A stretch of DNA of 53,937 bases, taken from the IMG/VR virus record IMGVR_UViG_3300030012_001811, positions 1 through 53,937 of that record, one strand, 5' to 3'. Each line of letters opens with the position of its first letter. Positions within the stretch are counted from its first letter, which is position 1. This document shows positions 33,282 to 42,140 of this stretch, piece after piece. The position numbers were made by a program, and so were the translations under genes. Under the pieces are notes generated by a model. That model was not told the DNA's origin and ran no database searches. It saw only the letters and a list, made by a program, of their open reading frames with translations. Origin of the DNA: a virus.

Positions 33282-34968
33282 CCTCCTCTAAAAATAATGA
33301 CATTGGATCTTTTGTCACAACATCAGCAAGACTTTTCTTTTTTCTTAATGCTTTTATTATCTTGCTGTCTATTGTCTTTGGTGTCTCTATATCAATATAG
33401 GTGACATTGTTTGTTGTTCCTATTCTGTGACATCTGTCTTCTGATTGCAGTCTTGTCTCAAGATCAAAACTATTAGAATAATAAACTGCATAATTTGCTG
33501 CAGTGAGTGTTAAGCCTATGCCACCAGACTGTGGTTGACCAATGAAATATTTTATGTTTGGATTTTCTTGAAACTGTGTCACAGCTTGTTCCCTAGCGTC
33601 ATTTGATACATCTCCATAGTAAACCACTGCTAAATCACCTAATGCCCTCTGTATGGCTCTTATATCGGCTTTAAAACGTGCCCATATGATTACTTTTGCA
33701 TCAATATCGCTAAGTATCTCTAAAAGTGCCTCAAGTCTGGGATTCTTGTCATCTATTGGTTTAACAATCTCATCATTAGGAAACCAACCACAAACGATCT
33801 GTTGTAACCTTAAAAGTCTTGTTATTGCTTCTGGTGCTGTTATCTTGACATTGTCTAGTTCGCTAACAAAGTCTTTTTTCATTTGCTCATATAATTTTTT
33901 CTGCTTGGAAGAAAGTTCAACAGGATATCTTTGATAAATCTTTGGAGGGAGATCCAAACAATCTTTTTTAAGAACTCTGAATGAATGACCCTCTATGTTC
34001 CGAGTCAACTCATCAATATTTGTATAAGAAACTATCTGTCTGTTCTCAAAGCCACCCATTATGCAATATCTAGCTCTGAATGAATAAAAACTATCATAGC
34101 CTAGTATCTGTGGATCCAAGAATCTAAACTGACTGTATGCGTCCTCTGGTCCTTTTGTTATCGGAGTTCCTGTCAATATCCTTTTGTACTTTGCGTTCTT
34201 GCCAAACTTTGTTATGGCTTTGGTTCTTTTGGCTGATGGTCTTTTGATCCTTGAACTTTCATCAACAACCAACATAACATTGTTAGCTAAAAGTATCCTA
34301 TGCATTATTGTGACAGCGAGACCACTAACAAAACACTCAACATTAAAAGTAAATATCTTTAATTTTTCTTTGACTGCCATAACAGATTCAAAAGACTCTT
34401 TGTCTCTTTTTGTCATGCCAGAGTAATAATAGGCTGATTCATAGTGGCACCACTCTGGTAAATGTTGTGGTATCTCTTTGTTGACCCAGTTCCTGTGCAC
34501 ACCATTGGGAGCTATAACAACAAGAGCTGTTATCTCATCTTTGCCATACAAGTATGCAGCATTGTCTATTATAACTTTAGTCTTGCCAGTGCCTTGCTCC
34601 ATTAACAAAGCAAAAGACTTTTTGTCTCTTGATAAATAGAAAGCTCTCCTCTGATGCTCAAAAGGTTTTGTTCTGAAGTCGAAGTCATCATTGCTTGGCA
34701 AGTTTTCTGTTTTGGCTTTTAAGTTCTTCTCAAGCTCTTTTAAATTATTTATATACTTATCAAGCATTGGCATGGCTGACTCATCCCACTCAGCATCAGG
34801 GAAAAATTTTCTAAGCTTATCTATGTTTGCACCAGTGGGATCAAAAAGCAGATCTCTTCCGACCCACTTTGTGAATCCTGGAAGAGAAGATAGTTTCTCG
34901 AAAGTGTCCCCATCAAGCTTTGACTTGATGAGGCAATACTTTCCGAAGTCTGCTTTTGTTATAAGCAT
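33265..34968 (-). CDS. SNF2-family DNA-dependent ATPase/helicase
   Basis: The 567-residue product has a distinct N-terminal 100 residues, then superfamily 2 motifs: EQGTGKTK with K129 (Walker A), LVVDESSRIK (motif II, DES in place of DEAH), LTGTPI (motif III), and a C-terminal helicase lobe with IIWARFKADIRAIQ, GGIGLTLTAANYAVYYSN and RLQSEDRCHRIG (motifs V and VI). SNF2 ATPases move along double-stranded DNA and remodel complexes. In phages they occur with recombination genes. It overlaps the upstream gene in TGATG. Confidence 0.88.
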   Translation of the reverse strand: MLITKADFGKYCLIKSKLDGDTFEKLSSLPGFTKWVGRDLLFDPTGANIDKLRKFFPDAEWDESAMPMLDKYINNLKELEKNLKAKTENLPSNDDFDFRTKPFEHQRRAFYLSRDKKSFALLMEQGTGKTKVIIDNAAYLYGKDEITALVVIAPNGVHRNWVNKEIPQHLPEWCHYESAYYYSGMTKRDKESFESVMAVKEKLKIFTFNVECFVSGLAVTIMHRILLANNVMLVVDESSRIKRPSAKRTKAITKFGKNAKYKRILTGTPITKGPEDAYSQFRFLDPQILGYDSFYSFRARYCIMGGFENRQIVSYTNIDELTRNIEGHSFRVLKKDCLDLPPKIYQRYPVELSSKQKKLYEQMKKDFVSELDNVKITAPEAITRLLRLQQIVCGWFPNDEIVKPIDDKNPRLEALLEILSDIDAKVIIWARFKADIRAIQRALGDLAVVYYGDVSNDAREQAVTQFQENPNIKYFIGQPQSGGIGLTLTAANYAVYYSNSFDLETRLQSEDRCHRIGTTNNVTYIDIETPKTIDSKIIKALRKKKSLADVVTKDPMSLFLEEDEDGQ

Positions 34969-35606
34969 CAGATCAATCCTAGCTTGTCTGCACAGATTGG
35001 ACCAATACCTCTGTCAATGCTTTCCTTGACAGTCAACTCTCTGGCACACACTGCACAGTTGCCAGTTCTTCTGCCATAAGCAACAGCAGACTCCATAGGA
35101 TCTTTGCAGATCTCTTGGATCTCGGCAACAGTATCTTTTGAGACACTGCCCACTGGTAGGTAGTAGCCACCAGTAACTTTACCAATGTACTCACCTAACT
35201 GCTTGATGTAAAGAGAACCAGCATTCCTGGAATGTGGTGCAGGCTTAGAGAAAACAAAGTCACCAACTCTAATCTTCGGTGTCTTCATTGCTGGGTCAGC
35301 TTTATCAAGGACAGCCAATATCTTGCTAACGTCAAGAGAGAACATGTTTGACTTCCTGTCAGCTTTGTTCTTTTCAATCTTTGCTAGCATAGCAGATGCA
35401 GCAAATAACTGCTTGTCAGAAAGAGATCCTTTCCTAGCGACTTGCTCAACCAAAGACTTGGCAAAAGAGTTCCAGCTCATAATCTCTTTGAGAGCAAAGA
35501 CAATCTTTTTGTTGTCCTCATCGTCACAAAACTTAGCAATATTAGTGATCGCTACTCCCTCACCAACTAAAACTTTGTATTCTTCATGTCTATTTTCTCT
35601 AATCAT
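34968..35606 (-). CDS. Zinc-finger-bearing hypothetical protein (DUF6011-like C-terminus)
   Basis: The start at 35606 is placed by the AGAAAGGAAA site of the upstream regulatory cassette. An upstream frame extends to 35684 but would run through the promoter. The 212-residue product is helical in its first half (MIRENRHEEYKVLVGEG) and ends with CAVCARELTVKESIDRGIGP, a treble-clef-like zinc site found in DUF6011. It is coupled to the SNF2 gene in TGATG. It probably assists SNF2, but the function is unknown. Confidence 0.7.
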   Translation of the reverse strand: MIRENRHEEYKVLVGEGVAITNIAKFCDDEDNKKIVFALKEIMSWNSFAKSLVEQVARKGSLSDKQLFAASAMLAKIEKNKADRKSNMFSLDVSKILAVLDKADPAMKTPKIRVGDFVFSKPAPHSRNAGSLYIKQLGEYIGKVTGGYYLPVGSVSKDTVAEIQEICKDPMESAVAYGRRTGNCAVCARELTVKESIDRGIGPICADKLGLI

Positions 35607-35720
35607 TTTATTTCCTTTCTCAGTTAATACTCTAGTATCTCTCGTCTCTGGGCAAAAGGCAACAAAAAAATTTGAAGAAAGCAATTTTCTTTTCCTTTAA
35701 AAACAATGACTTATGAATGA
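35607..35720 (-). promoter_or_regulatory. Regulatory cassette P1: A/T hairpin, sigma70-like promoter, strong RBS
   Basis: Read on the minus strand: TAAGTCATTG, then AAAGGAAAAGAAAATTGC (A/T-rich hairpin and T run), then -35 TTGCCT (35657-35662), 17-base spacer, -10 GATACT (35634-35639), then AACTGAGAAAGGAAATAAA and the start. Near-identical cassettes lie at 36883 and 46048, with a shortened one at 51610. Confidence 0.75.
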
Positions 35721-35747
35721 CTATGAAAAAACTTGTTTTTCTGGCCA

Positions 35748-36170
35748 TTAATTGTTGTTCCATTTATAGAAAATATGATCGTTAATTCTGACTGTTTTCT
35801 GAAGATGTTTTCTCCAAGATGGTTTTACATAATAGGCATGGTAGTGTGTTGCACCATCTGTGGTATCATAGAGCTTGCCCTGTAAAACAAGTCTGGCATA
35901 CTCCTCTGCCACGACATATGCTTCTGGATTATGGATCTCCTCTGGCTTACCATCACACCAAAAGCTGAATTGACATTTGTGTTTGATTGGTCGGTCTTTA
36001 TCCCAAGAATAATAATGCCCTTGTTTAACAACGTCACACACGCTGTCTGGGTATCTGCTGTCAGCAACCCTGTGCATTATAACTTGAGCCACTGCCACCT
36101 GTCCGACCATAGGCTCGCCACGAGCTTCAAAGTAGATCGCTGTGGCGAGACATGCGAGTGCAGTTATCAT
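35748..36170 (-). CDS. SleB-type cell wall hydrolase
   Basis: The 140-residue product begins near the catalytic region: IYFEARGEPMVGQVAVAQVI, with E15 as the likely catalytic acid, followed by GHYYSWDKDRPIKHKCQFSF and THYHAYYVKP, all part of the Hydrolase_2 (SleB) family of peptidoglycan-degrading enzymes. No signal peptide is obvious. It overlaps the gene upstream in ATGA and lies in the replication operon, far from the lysis cassette. It may help lysis or wall remodelling early in infection. Confidence 0.85.
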   Translation of the reverse strand: MITALACLATAIYFEARGEPMVGQVAVAQVIMHRVADSRYPDSVCDVVKQGHYYSWDKDRPIKHKCQFSFWCDGKPEEIHNPEAYVVAEEYARLVLQGKLYDTTDGATHYHAYYVKPSWRKHLQKTVRINDHIFYKWNNN

Positions 36171-36439
36171 GCCACATCCTTTTTGCTGTAACCCATAAGT
36201 CTGAGTTGAACGGATGTTGACTCGTTAGTGTTGGCTTGGATGAACTGTCTGGAAAGCTTTGCTCTGACTGCTTTCATATCTAGAGTTTTTCTTGTGACCT
36301 CTGATACAACAACATAATGCAATTGTCCCTCGTAAACACCTGCTCCTCTGCTTTTAAGGTGATCAACAATTTTTGCTTCCTCTTCCTTGAGCTTTTGGAT
36401 CTCTGCTCTTAATGATGCTAATTTATCTATAATACTCAT
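36167..36439 (-). CDS. Small coiled-coil hypothetical protein
   Basis: The 90-residue product has an N-terminal coiled coil (KLASLRAEIQKLKEEEAKIV) and a compact C-terminal part (VYEGQLHYVVVSEVTRKTLD, KLSRQFIQANTN). I recall similar small proteins near replication genes of phages, without a defined role. An AGAAAGGAAAATAA ribosome site precedes it. Its stop overlaps the start of the SleB gene. Confidence 0.65.
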   Translation of the reverse strand: MSIIDKLASLRAEIQKLKEEEAKIVDHLKSRGAGVYEGQLHYVVVSEVTRKTLDMKAVRAKLSRQFIQANTNESTSVQLRLMGYSKKDVA

Positions 36440-36483
36440 TTATTTTCCTTTCTCAATTTTGCTATCGCAGACCCAAAGGTTTC

Positions 36484-36504
36484 GGGGAGGGAGCAACCCT
36501 CCCC
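36484..36504 (-). terminator. GGGGAGGG/CCCTCCCC hairpin
   Basis: A perfect 8-bp GC stem with a 5-base loop lies 16 bases after the stop of the gene at 36520. No T run follows on the minus strand, so a classic intrinsic terminator is unlikely. mRNA processing or stabilisation fits better. It matches hairpins at 13282 and 49221 in stem composition. Confidence 0.5.
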
Positions 36505-36519
36505 ATCATCAGTGCGAAG

Positions 36520-36882
36520 TTATGCAGGATCGAACACAACACAGTTCGAGAAGTCACCAAGAACTCTAGCTTTGTACTTGTCGCCATCAATCATCACAAT
36601 CTCACCATCAACAACTGGTTCATTCTCTCTTATTCTTTTCTTCTCATCTCTGTCAGCTTGAGTGTATACAGATTTGATCATGATACTATCAGCCATCCCC
36701 CAATAGATGCCATCATCTTCTTTTTCATAACCTTGCATAAGGCAAACAGTTTTAACACTAAGATCAAAGGTTATCATCTCACCATCACCACTCATGCCTG
36801 ATCTGATGTCCTTTGGCTTAACTCTTACACCAAAAGTGTTGTCTTGATCTCCGTATCCAGTATGTTTAATTAATGTTTTCAT
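36520..36882 (-). CDS. Hypothetical protein of a cassette-driven unit
   Basis: The 120-residue product is beta-rich and acidic-basic mixed: MKTLIKHTGYGDQDNTFGVR, DGEIVMIDGDKYKARVLGDF. It stands directly behind regulatory cassette P2 and is followed by a GC hairpin, which suggests high expression. No family is recognised. A single-stranded DNA or RNA binding fold is possible from size and strand content but is not demonstrated. Confidence 0.65.
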   Translation of the reverse strand: MKTLIKHTGYGDQDNTFGVRVKPKDIRSGMSGDGEMITFDLSVKTVCLMQGYEKEDDGIYWGMADSIMIKSVYTQADRDEKKRIRENEPVVDGEIVMIDGDKYKARVLGDFSNCVVFDPA

Positions 36883-36998
36883 TTACTTTCCTTTCTCAGT
36901 TAATACCTTAGTATCTCTCGTATTGAGACAAAAGGCAACAAAAAAATTCAAAAGAAAGTGATTTTCTTTTCCTTTAATATCAATGACTTACGAGAGCT
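36883..36998 (-). promoter_or_regulatory. Regulatory cassette P2: A/T hairpin, sigma70-like promoter, strong RBS
   Basis: On the minus strand the cassette begins at the DnaE stop codon (TAAGTCATTGATATTAAAGG), has a perfect AAAAGAAA/TTTCTTTT hairpin plus a run of seven T, then -35 TTGCCT (36933-36938), a 17-base spacer, -10 GATACT (36910-36915), and AACTGAGAAAGGAAAGTAA before the ATG. Confidence 0.78.
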
Positions 36999-39801
36999 TA
37001 CGCCATTTTTCAACATAAATCTTTCTGAACCCTTGTTTTAAATATCCTTTTATTAAATACCAATCACCTATTTTTCCATCCTCAACTATTGGTTTGCCAA
37101 GCTTGTTATATTTAAATCTGTCAACTGTTGATATGATTGGACCAGTGTCATCCTCAAATGTCATATTCAACCAGAGATTATTGCTGTCAACCTTTCTCCC
37201 TCCTCTTTTGGCTAGGTTCACTGCCTCATTCATGTCTCTCAAGTTCTTCTCTTTGAGCTTGCCGAAAAACACATATGTTCCAGGATTGTCTGCTTCTAAG
37301 TCTTGGATCTCTATTATTGGTGTTTTAATGTTGTGTGCCAGTGGATCTGCTTTTATATGCCCAAACCTCCTCTCACACTCGAATATATCATCGTATGGTG
37401 TTTCTCCATTGTCTAAAAGCTTTTCCTGTCTGGGTGTTAGTGGTTGCTTCAATTCACGTCTGTTTATAATGTCTTCAGCCATTTTTGGACCAACACCTTT
37501 TATCCCTATCAAGCCACCGATGAGTTCACCATTTTGAACTGACCAATTCATGCCAGACCTATATTTATCATATGACTTGTATCCCAAACCCTCTTTTGAT
37601 ACTTCTCTCAAAAGCCTTACACCTTGATCATCATCCTTAACATTCCTGAGACATGCTGCAGCAAACTCCAATGGAAACCTACTCTTGAGCACACAACACC
37701 AGTAGCTGACCAACCCATAGGCAATAGCATGACTTCTGTTAAATGCCCACGATCCCATTGTGTTAATATTTTTCCATATGGTCTGTGCTTGATCTTCATC
37801 AATACCATTTTCAATGGCACCAACTTTAAACTTCTGCCAGTAGCCATCAAAGAACTCCTCACCAAGAGATTTACTCATGGCTTTGCGCAACTGAGACACA
37901 TCCTCCCAACTGAGCTTGCCAACATCCCTAGCAATGTTCATAACTTGCTCCTGATAAACAACAACACCATAAGTAACTTTTGTTATGTCCTCAGTCATTG
38001 GGTGTAAATATTCCACTGGTTTTTCACCGATCTTCCTCTTGATATATTGAGTTGTACCACCAGAGTTCAATGGTCCAGGACGAGCCAAAGCAGTTATTGA
38101 TGCAATGTCTTCAAAATTATGAACTTTCATCTGCCTAGTCAAAGACTGCAGTGCGTAACCCTCAAACTGGAATATGCCTGCATACTTTTCATCATTCAAC
38201 AGCTCAAAAGCTTTTTCATCATCCAATGGGTGCTTTAATAATTTTTCTCTGCTCCATCCTATCTGATCAAGAACATCTTGCAAAACTGACAATGTTCTCA
38301 AACCCAAAGCATCAATTTTTAATAAGTTCAGATCCTCAGCATCTTTTTTGTCTATCTGTGCTGCACCTGTTTGACCAGAAACAGAACAGTAAAGACTGAC
38401 TGGATCCTCTGTTATTATAATCCCTGCTGCATGAACACCATTGTGTCTGGCATGGTTCTCCATATCTGCAGCAACTCTCATTTGCGGATACTTTTCTAAG
38501 ATCTGCTTTCCAATGTCAAGATCGTTGAATGTGTCAAGTATGCAAAATGCTGCACGGGAATCACCACCACTCCTCTCAATGATAGCACCTTTTAAGTCAT
38601 TGACCTCCCATGCTGGTATTCCAAGTTCTTTCGCAACTTCTGATATAGTTGATTTTGCTTTGTATCTTGACACTGTTCCTAGATGGGCAACTTTTTCTGC
38701 ACCATACTTTTGCCTGATGTATTCAAAGACCATCTCTCTGCGATCATCTTGAAAGTCGATATCTATGTCTGGCAGATCTGCCCTAGTAATATCAATAAAT
38801 CTTTCGAACAGTAAGTCATGCTCTATCGGATCAATGTCTGTTATGCCAATCAGATAGCAAACCAATGACCCAGCACTGGATCCACGAGCTGGACCAACAA
38901 GCATATGTTCCTTGGCATAGTTTATCATGTCTGCTATAACATAAAAATAATCCTCAAAATCTTTATCAGCTATCAGTTTTAACTCCCTGTCCAACCTTGC
39001 TTTGTAAACAGGATCGCTAAGATCTATCTCTCTTGGCTTTGCTCCCTCGACACACATTTGTCTCAAAGTCTTATCAGAATGAAATGATATCATTTGAGCA
39101 GTTGGCAAATCAACATTACAATCCAAAGCTATTTTATATGTCATGTCTATTGCTTCTTGTGGTGCCCATGGCAAAGCATCTTTCCATTCCCACTCATTAA
39201 GTATATGCATTGGCGCAGTTCTATCTTGTCTGTTCCTGCCAACTAACACCTCATATGCTTTTTTGTCTTCTGGCTTTGGATAATAATTATCAGAGGTGGC
39301 AACAAAATTAAATCCTTTCTCTTCAGCCCATTTAAAATTATTTTTAGTTGTCATGGGATTGATCTCGAAATACATATCATCTTTTTTGGCCAAAGGAAGC
39401 AATCCTAGTATTGGATGCGTTCCTGTCAATATTATTATGTTTTTGCTGATATCAAAAAGGTGCTCATAGCTTAATCTTGGATGATAATAAAAATGATCTT
39501 TGTCTGTGCTTTTTGTCACTAGTTGATAAAGCTCTCTCAAGCCATCATTGTTTTTGGCTATGAATGTCATCTCATTTGTTGGTTGTTTGGATCTCTCTGT
39601 TGCATCCTCAACTATTGGTATCTCAACTCCAAACAAAGGTTTCTTTCCTGCTTTCTTACAAGCCTTGCTGAAAGCAACATGACCCCATGTTCCAGAGTCA
39701 GATATGCCCATGACATCACCTTCTGTTGTCTCAACAACTTTATGGATTGGTCCGAAAGCTTTTCGGAAAGAATATTCTGATCTCAAACGAACATTTATCA
39801 T
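36988..39801 (-). CDS. dnaE: DnaE-type DNA polymerase III alpha subunit
   Basis: The 937-residue polymerase has an N-terminal PHP-derived region (1-200). The PHP metal ligands are degenerate: RLRSEYS instead of HxHSEYS and SDSGTW instead of TDHG. GPARGSSAGSLVCYLIGITD (303-322), PDIDIDF (D345 and D347, catalytic) and LLKIDALGLRTL (third Asp) are the C-family active site. FNRSHAIAYGLVSYW and a helix-hairpin-helix (IGIKGVGPKMAEDI) follow. It is shorter than E. coli DnaE (1160) and lacks an evident OB/tau-binding tail. It is the replicative polymerase, with proofreading presumably from the DnaQ gene two genes upstream. Confidence 0.92.
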   Translation of the reverse strand: MINVRLRSEYSFRKAFGPIHKVVETTEGDVMGISDSGTWGHVAFSKACKKAGKKPLFGVEIPIVEDATERSKQPTNEMTFIAKNNDGLRELYQLVTKSTDKDHFYYHPRLSYEHLFDISKNIIILTGTHPILGLLPLAKKDDMYFEINPMTTKNNFKWAEEKGFNFVATSDNYYPKPEDKKAYEVLVGRNRQDRTAPMHILNEWEWKDALPWAPQEAIDMTYKIALDCNVDLPTAQMISFHSDKTLRQMCVEGAKPREIDLSDPVYKARLDRELKLIADKDFEDYFYVIADMINYAKEHMLVGPARGSSAGSLVCYLIGITDIDPIEHDLLFERFIDITRADLPDIDIDFQDDRREMVFEYIRQKYGAEKVAHLGTVSRYKAKSTISEVAKELGIPAWEVNDLKGAIIERSGGDSRAAFCILDTFNDLDIGKQILEKYPQMRVAADMENHARHNGVHAAGIIITEDPVSLYCSVSGQTGAAQIDKKDAEDLNLLKIDALGLRTLSVLQDVLDQIGWSREKLLKHPLDDEKAFELLNDEKYAGIFQFEGYALQSLTRQMKVHNFEDIASITALARPGPLNSGGTTQYIKRKIGEKPVEYLHPMTEDITKVTYGVVVYQEQVMNIARDVGKLSWEDVSQLRKAMSKSLGEEFFDGYWQKFKVGAIENGIDEDQAQTIWKNINTMGSWAFNRSHAIAYGLVSYWCCVLKSRFPLEFAAACLRNVKDDDQGVRLLREVSKEGLGYKSYDKYRSGMNWSVQNGELIGGLIGIKGVGPKMAEDIINRRELKQPLTPRQEKLLDNGETPYDDIFECERRFGHIKADPLAHNIKTPIIEIQDLEADNPGTYVFFGKLKEKNLRDMNEAVNLAKRGGRKVDSNNLWLNMTFEDDTGPIISTVDRFKYNKLGKPIVEDGKIGDWYLIKGYLKQGFRKIYVEKWRKLS

Positions 39802-39869
39802 GATATATAATTAGATAAAATTATAACCACTATTGCTCCGATGATGGATCCAATTAATGCTGGTGTCAT
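39798..39869 (-). CDS. Very small membrane peptide, 23 residues
   Basis: The frame starts at 39869 after GAAAGGAGCATAGAA and ends in an ATGA overlap with the polymerase start. The product MTPALIGSIIGAIVVIILSN with four more residues is a single hydrophobic span. A strong ribosome site and coupling on both sides support it. Role is unknown. It could couple DnaE translation or act as a membrane peptide. Confidence 0.5.
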   Translation of the reverse strand: MTPALIGSIIGAIVVIILSNYIS

Positions 39870-39871
39870 TT

Positions 39872-40453
39872 CTATGCTCCTTTCATAGTTTCAAAAAAGT
39901 TATACCACCCTGTGATGATAGTTTTTGTGCCAATATTATTTATCACACCTCTGTGAGTATGTGTCCAACCAACTGGCCAAATGACAGTTAGTCCTTTAAC
40001 ACATGGCGTTGACAATTTCTGATAATAAAATTCTGTCCCAGCATTATCCAAAGTATTTAAGTATGTCATGAACGCTAAATGCCTTGAGCAATCTGCTAAA
40101 CCCATGTTTTCACAATGCCATCCATAAAAACCCTCTCCAGGTTTATAACGCTGTATGTTTATTCCCTCAACAATTTTATAAGGGGAGATGCGATCACTAT
40201 AAGAAAATTTTTCTTTATAGCTATCTAAACACTCTTGTAGATAAAAAAGATATCTATCAAGCTTATAAAACTCTTTTGGGAAAACAGTTTTCTCTGTGCT
40301 TTTTTTGATTTCTTCATTAACACCTCCTCCAGCCATGCCTTTTGCGTGAGTGTCTTTTTCTGAGTCATAAAGTTGCATTATATCATCACAGACATTCTCT
40401 GGCATATACCAACCACCAATAAAGGTGCTCTCATCAATTTTATGTTCATCCAT
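39872..40453 (-). CDS. 2OG-Fe(II) oxygenase, prolyl 4-hydroxylase-like
   Basis: The 193-residue product has the double-stranded beta-helix signature: HCE (H113, E115) as the first two iron ligands, a distal His (H165 or H167 in GWTHTHRG), and K177 as a likely 2-oxoglutarate anchor in TKTIITGWY. These enzymes hydroxylate proteins or other substrates. The substrate here is unknown. It is in a TAATG overlap with the DnaQ gene. Related enzymes are common in marine phages. Confidence 0.8.
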   Translation of the reverse strand: MDEHKIDESTFIGGWYMPENVCDDIMQLYDSEKDTHAKGMAGGGVNEEIKKSTEKTVFPKEFYKLDRYLFYLQECLDSYKEKFSYSDRISPYKIVEGINIQRYKPGEGFYGWHCENMGLADCSRHLAFMTYLNTLDNAGTEFYYQKLSTPCVKGLTVIWPVGWTHTHRGVINNIGTKTIITGWYNFFETMKGA

Positions 40454-40986
40454 TAAAGGTGTCCTTCTTTTTTATACCATTTCAGAATCTCTACTGTTGC
40501 CTCAACATCTGCCAGAGATCTGTGAGCTGATTTATGCTCTTTGCCAGTGACCTCAAAGTAGATCTCTCCAAGCTTTCTGAACTTCCCCCAGACTGATTTG
40601 CCTAGTTCCATTGTGCACACGTGCTCACATGGCCAAGGGAACTTGGTTATTTTATCCGATCTCTCAAGCTCAAACTTTAGTATCTGTCTGTCGAAAGTTA
40701 AATTGTGGGCTGATAAGTGGCTCTCGCCAAGAAAAAAATCACATAAACCTTTGAAATGAGCTATGAATGGTTTTTCTGTTTTAAGCATCTCATCTGTTAT
40801 TCCTGTGATCTTTGTTATCTTTGGATCCAAGTCATGTCCAGGATTGCACATGAACTCAAGTCTGTCAACCTCTTTGAAATCATCATCAACCTTGATAGCA
40901 CCAAACTCTATTATTTTGGGCTGAATGTTTAAGTCAGATCCCTCTGCTTTAGGAAGTCCAGTTGTCTCCAAATCAAACACTATCAT
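40453..40986 (-). CDS. DnaQ-like 3'-5' exonuclease
   Basis: The start at 40986 was chosen because the protein family begins just before the first motif. An in-frame ATG lies at 41004. The 177-residue product has IVFDLETTGLPK (D5 and E7, Exo I), SAHNLTFDRQILKFELE (Exo II), and HRSLADVEAT (Exo IIIepsilon), the DEDDh set. It supplies proofreading that the polymerase's PHP domain cannot. It overlaps the gene upstream by 14 bases. Confidence 0.88.
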   Translation of the reverse strand: MIVFDLETTGLPKAEGSDLNIQPKIIEFGAIKVDDDFKEVDRLEFMCNPGHDLDPKITKITGITDEMLKTEKPFIAHFKGLCDFFLGESHLSAHNLTFDRQILKFELERSDKITKFPWPCEHVCTMELGKSVWGKFRKLGEIYFEVTGKEHKSAHRSLADVEATVEILKWYKKEGHL

Positions 40987-41449
40987 CTTTGTTAATCCTA
41001 ACAATAAATTTAAGATCCACTCCTAGTATATGTTGTGTATCAAAAATCACATAGTTATAAGATCTCTTTCCTGCTATCACTGGATTCGTATGAGAGTCTG
41101 TGAAAACCTCTTGAGCCACCTCAATAAACCTTTCCTTGAAAAACTCCTTCCATTTAATCAGCTCTGCGTTGGTGCAGTGCATCCCCAGATGACTAACAAC
41201 ATTCCTGTCACCTCTTTCATCTATCCAGTTTCTACCTGATGTATAGTTCAAGACCTCAAACTCTTTGCCAGATATCAAATCATAATTAAAAGATAAGTCT
41301 GCCTCATTTGTTCCTTCGTTTGAAAAAACATTGCCAGTGGCAACAACATGATCTTCAGTCCACTCAACTGCACCCATCTCAGAAAGAAGTTTCTTTGCAG
41401 CAATAGGATTCTCTGGGCAGATAGCTATTTGTTCGATTGTGAATTTCAT
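40973..41449 (-). CDS. VOC (glyoxalase-like) protein candidate
   Basis: The start at 41449 has GGAG six bases upstream. A start at 41461 is also possible. The 158-residue product has a repeated beta-alpha-beta pattern: FTIEQIAICPENPIAAKKLL, ADLSFNYDLISGKEFEVLNY, SHLGMHCTNAELIKWKEFF. These patterns resemble vicinal oxygen chelate proteins. Metal ligands cannot be fixed by eye. Role is unknown. Clustered with SDR and 2OG enzymes. Confidence 0.45.
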   Translation of the reverse strand: MKFTIEQIAICPENPIAAKKLLSEMGAVEWTEDHVVATGNVFSNEGTNEADLSFNYDLISGKEFEVLNYTSGRNWIDERGDRNVVSHLGMHCTNAELIKWKEFFKERFIEVAQEVFTDSHTNPVIAGKRSYNYVIFDTQHILGVDLKFIVRINKDDSV

Positions 41450-41450
41450 T

Positions 41451-42140
41451 TTATGCTCCATATGGTAATATGCACCCAGTCAAATATTTGTGGTGCTCTT
41501 TTGATTGAAGTAGGAAAGCAATAAACTCAGCCAATCTTTCTGGTGGAGTTTCTTCCCCTGCTAACAGCCCATTGAGTTGATACTCTTGAGCATATTCTTT
41601 TGTCCAGCCACGAGTTTTAACGACCTGTTCATCTATTGAGTCACTCATGCCAGTGCCAGACAGTTTGTTAGGTGCTATGCCGAAAACTGTTATGCCATGC
41701 TTTTTTGTAAGCTCACGAGCCAACTGCAAAGTCATTATGTGTGCAGCACCTTTTGATGCATTGTAAGCCAACGAGCAAGTCATAGGCATATGTGCAGCAT
41801 TGCTGACGACATTGACAACAGTTCCTTTCGATTTTATTAATGATGGCAAACAAGCTTTTGTCATAAGATATATGCCCTTGGCATTCGTGTCCATGACCTT
41901 GTCCCACATATCCTCCTCAAAATTTTCAAGCCAATCTATCAAATTAACACCAGCATTATTTATTAAGATATCAATATCAAAAGGTGTGATATCCAAAACC
42001 TCTTTCAATGCTTTTGCCTCTCTGACATCGTTGCCATCTTCTATATTGAAACCATGAACACTATGCCCTTGTTCCTCAAGCTTATCAAACATTGCCTTGC
42101 CTAGACCACTGCTGGATCCAGTTATTAAAATATTACTCAT
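41451..42140 (-). CDS. Short-chain dehydrogenase/reductase
   Basis: The 229-residue product has the classic SDR plan: NILITGSSSGLGKAMFD (TGxxxGxG cofactor loop), ILINNAGVN (NNAG), VVNVVSNAAHMPMTCSLAYN with the S...YNASK catalytic set, and a C-terminal substrate loop. It binds NAD(P)H and acts on an alcohol, ketone or sugar. The substrate is unknown. The start at 42140 is preferred for its spacing to GGGAGA. SDRs in phages often modify sugars or nucleotides. Confidence 0.85.
   Translation of the reverse strand: MSNILITGSSSGLGKAMFDKLEEQGHSVHGFNIEDGNDVREAKALKEVLDITPFDIDILINNAGVNLIDWLENFEEDMWDKVMDTNAKGIYLMTKACLPSLIKSKGTVVNVVSNAAHMPMTCSLAYNASKGAAHIMTLQLARELTKKHGITVFGIAPNKLSGTGMSDSIDEQVVKTRGWTKEYAQEYQLNGLLAGEETPPERLAEFIAFLLQSKEHHKYLTGCILPYGA

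Noticed and set aside
35607-35684. Longer N-terminus of the zinc-finger-bearing gene
   Set aside because: It would translate through the -10 and leader of cassette P1, while the AGAAAGGAAA site is ideally spaced for the start at 35606.
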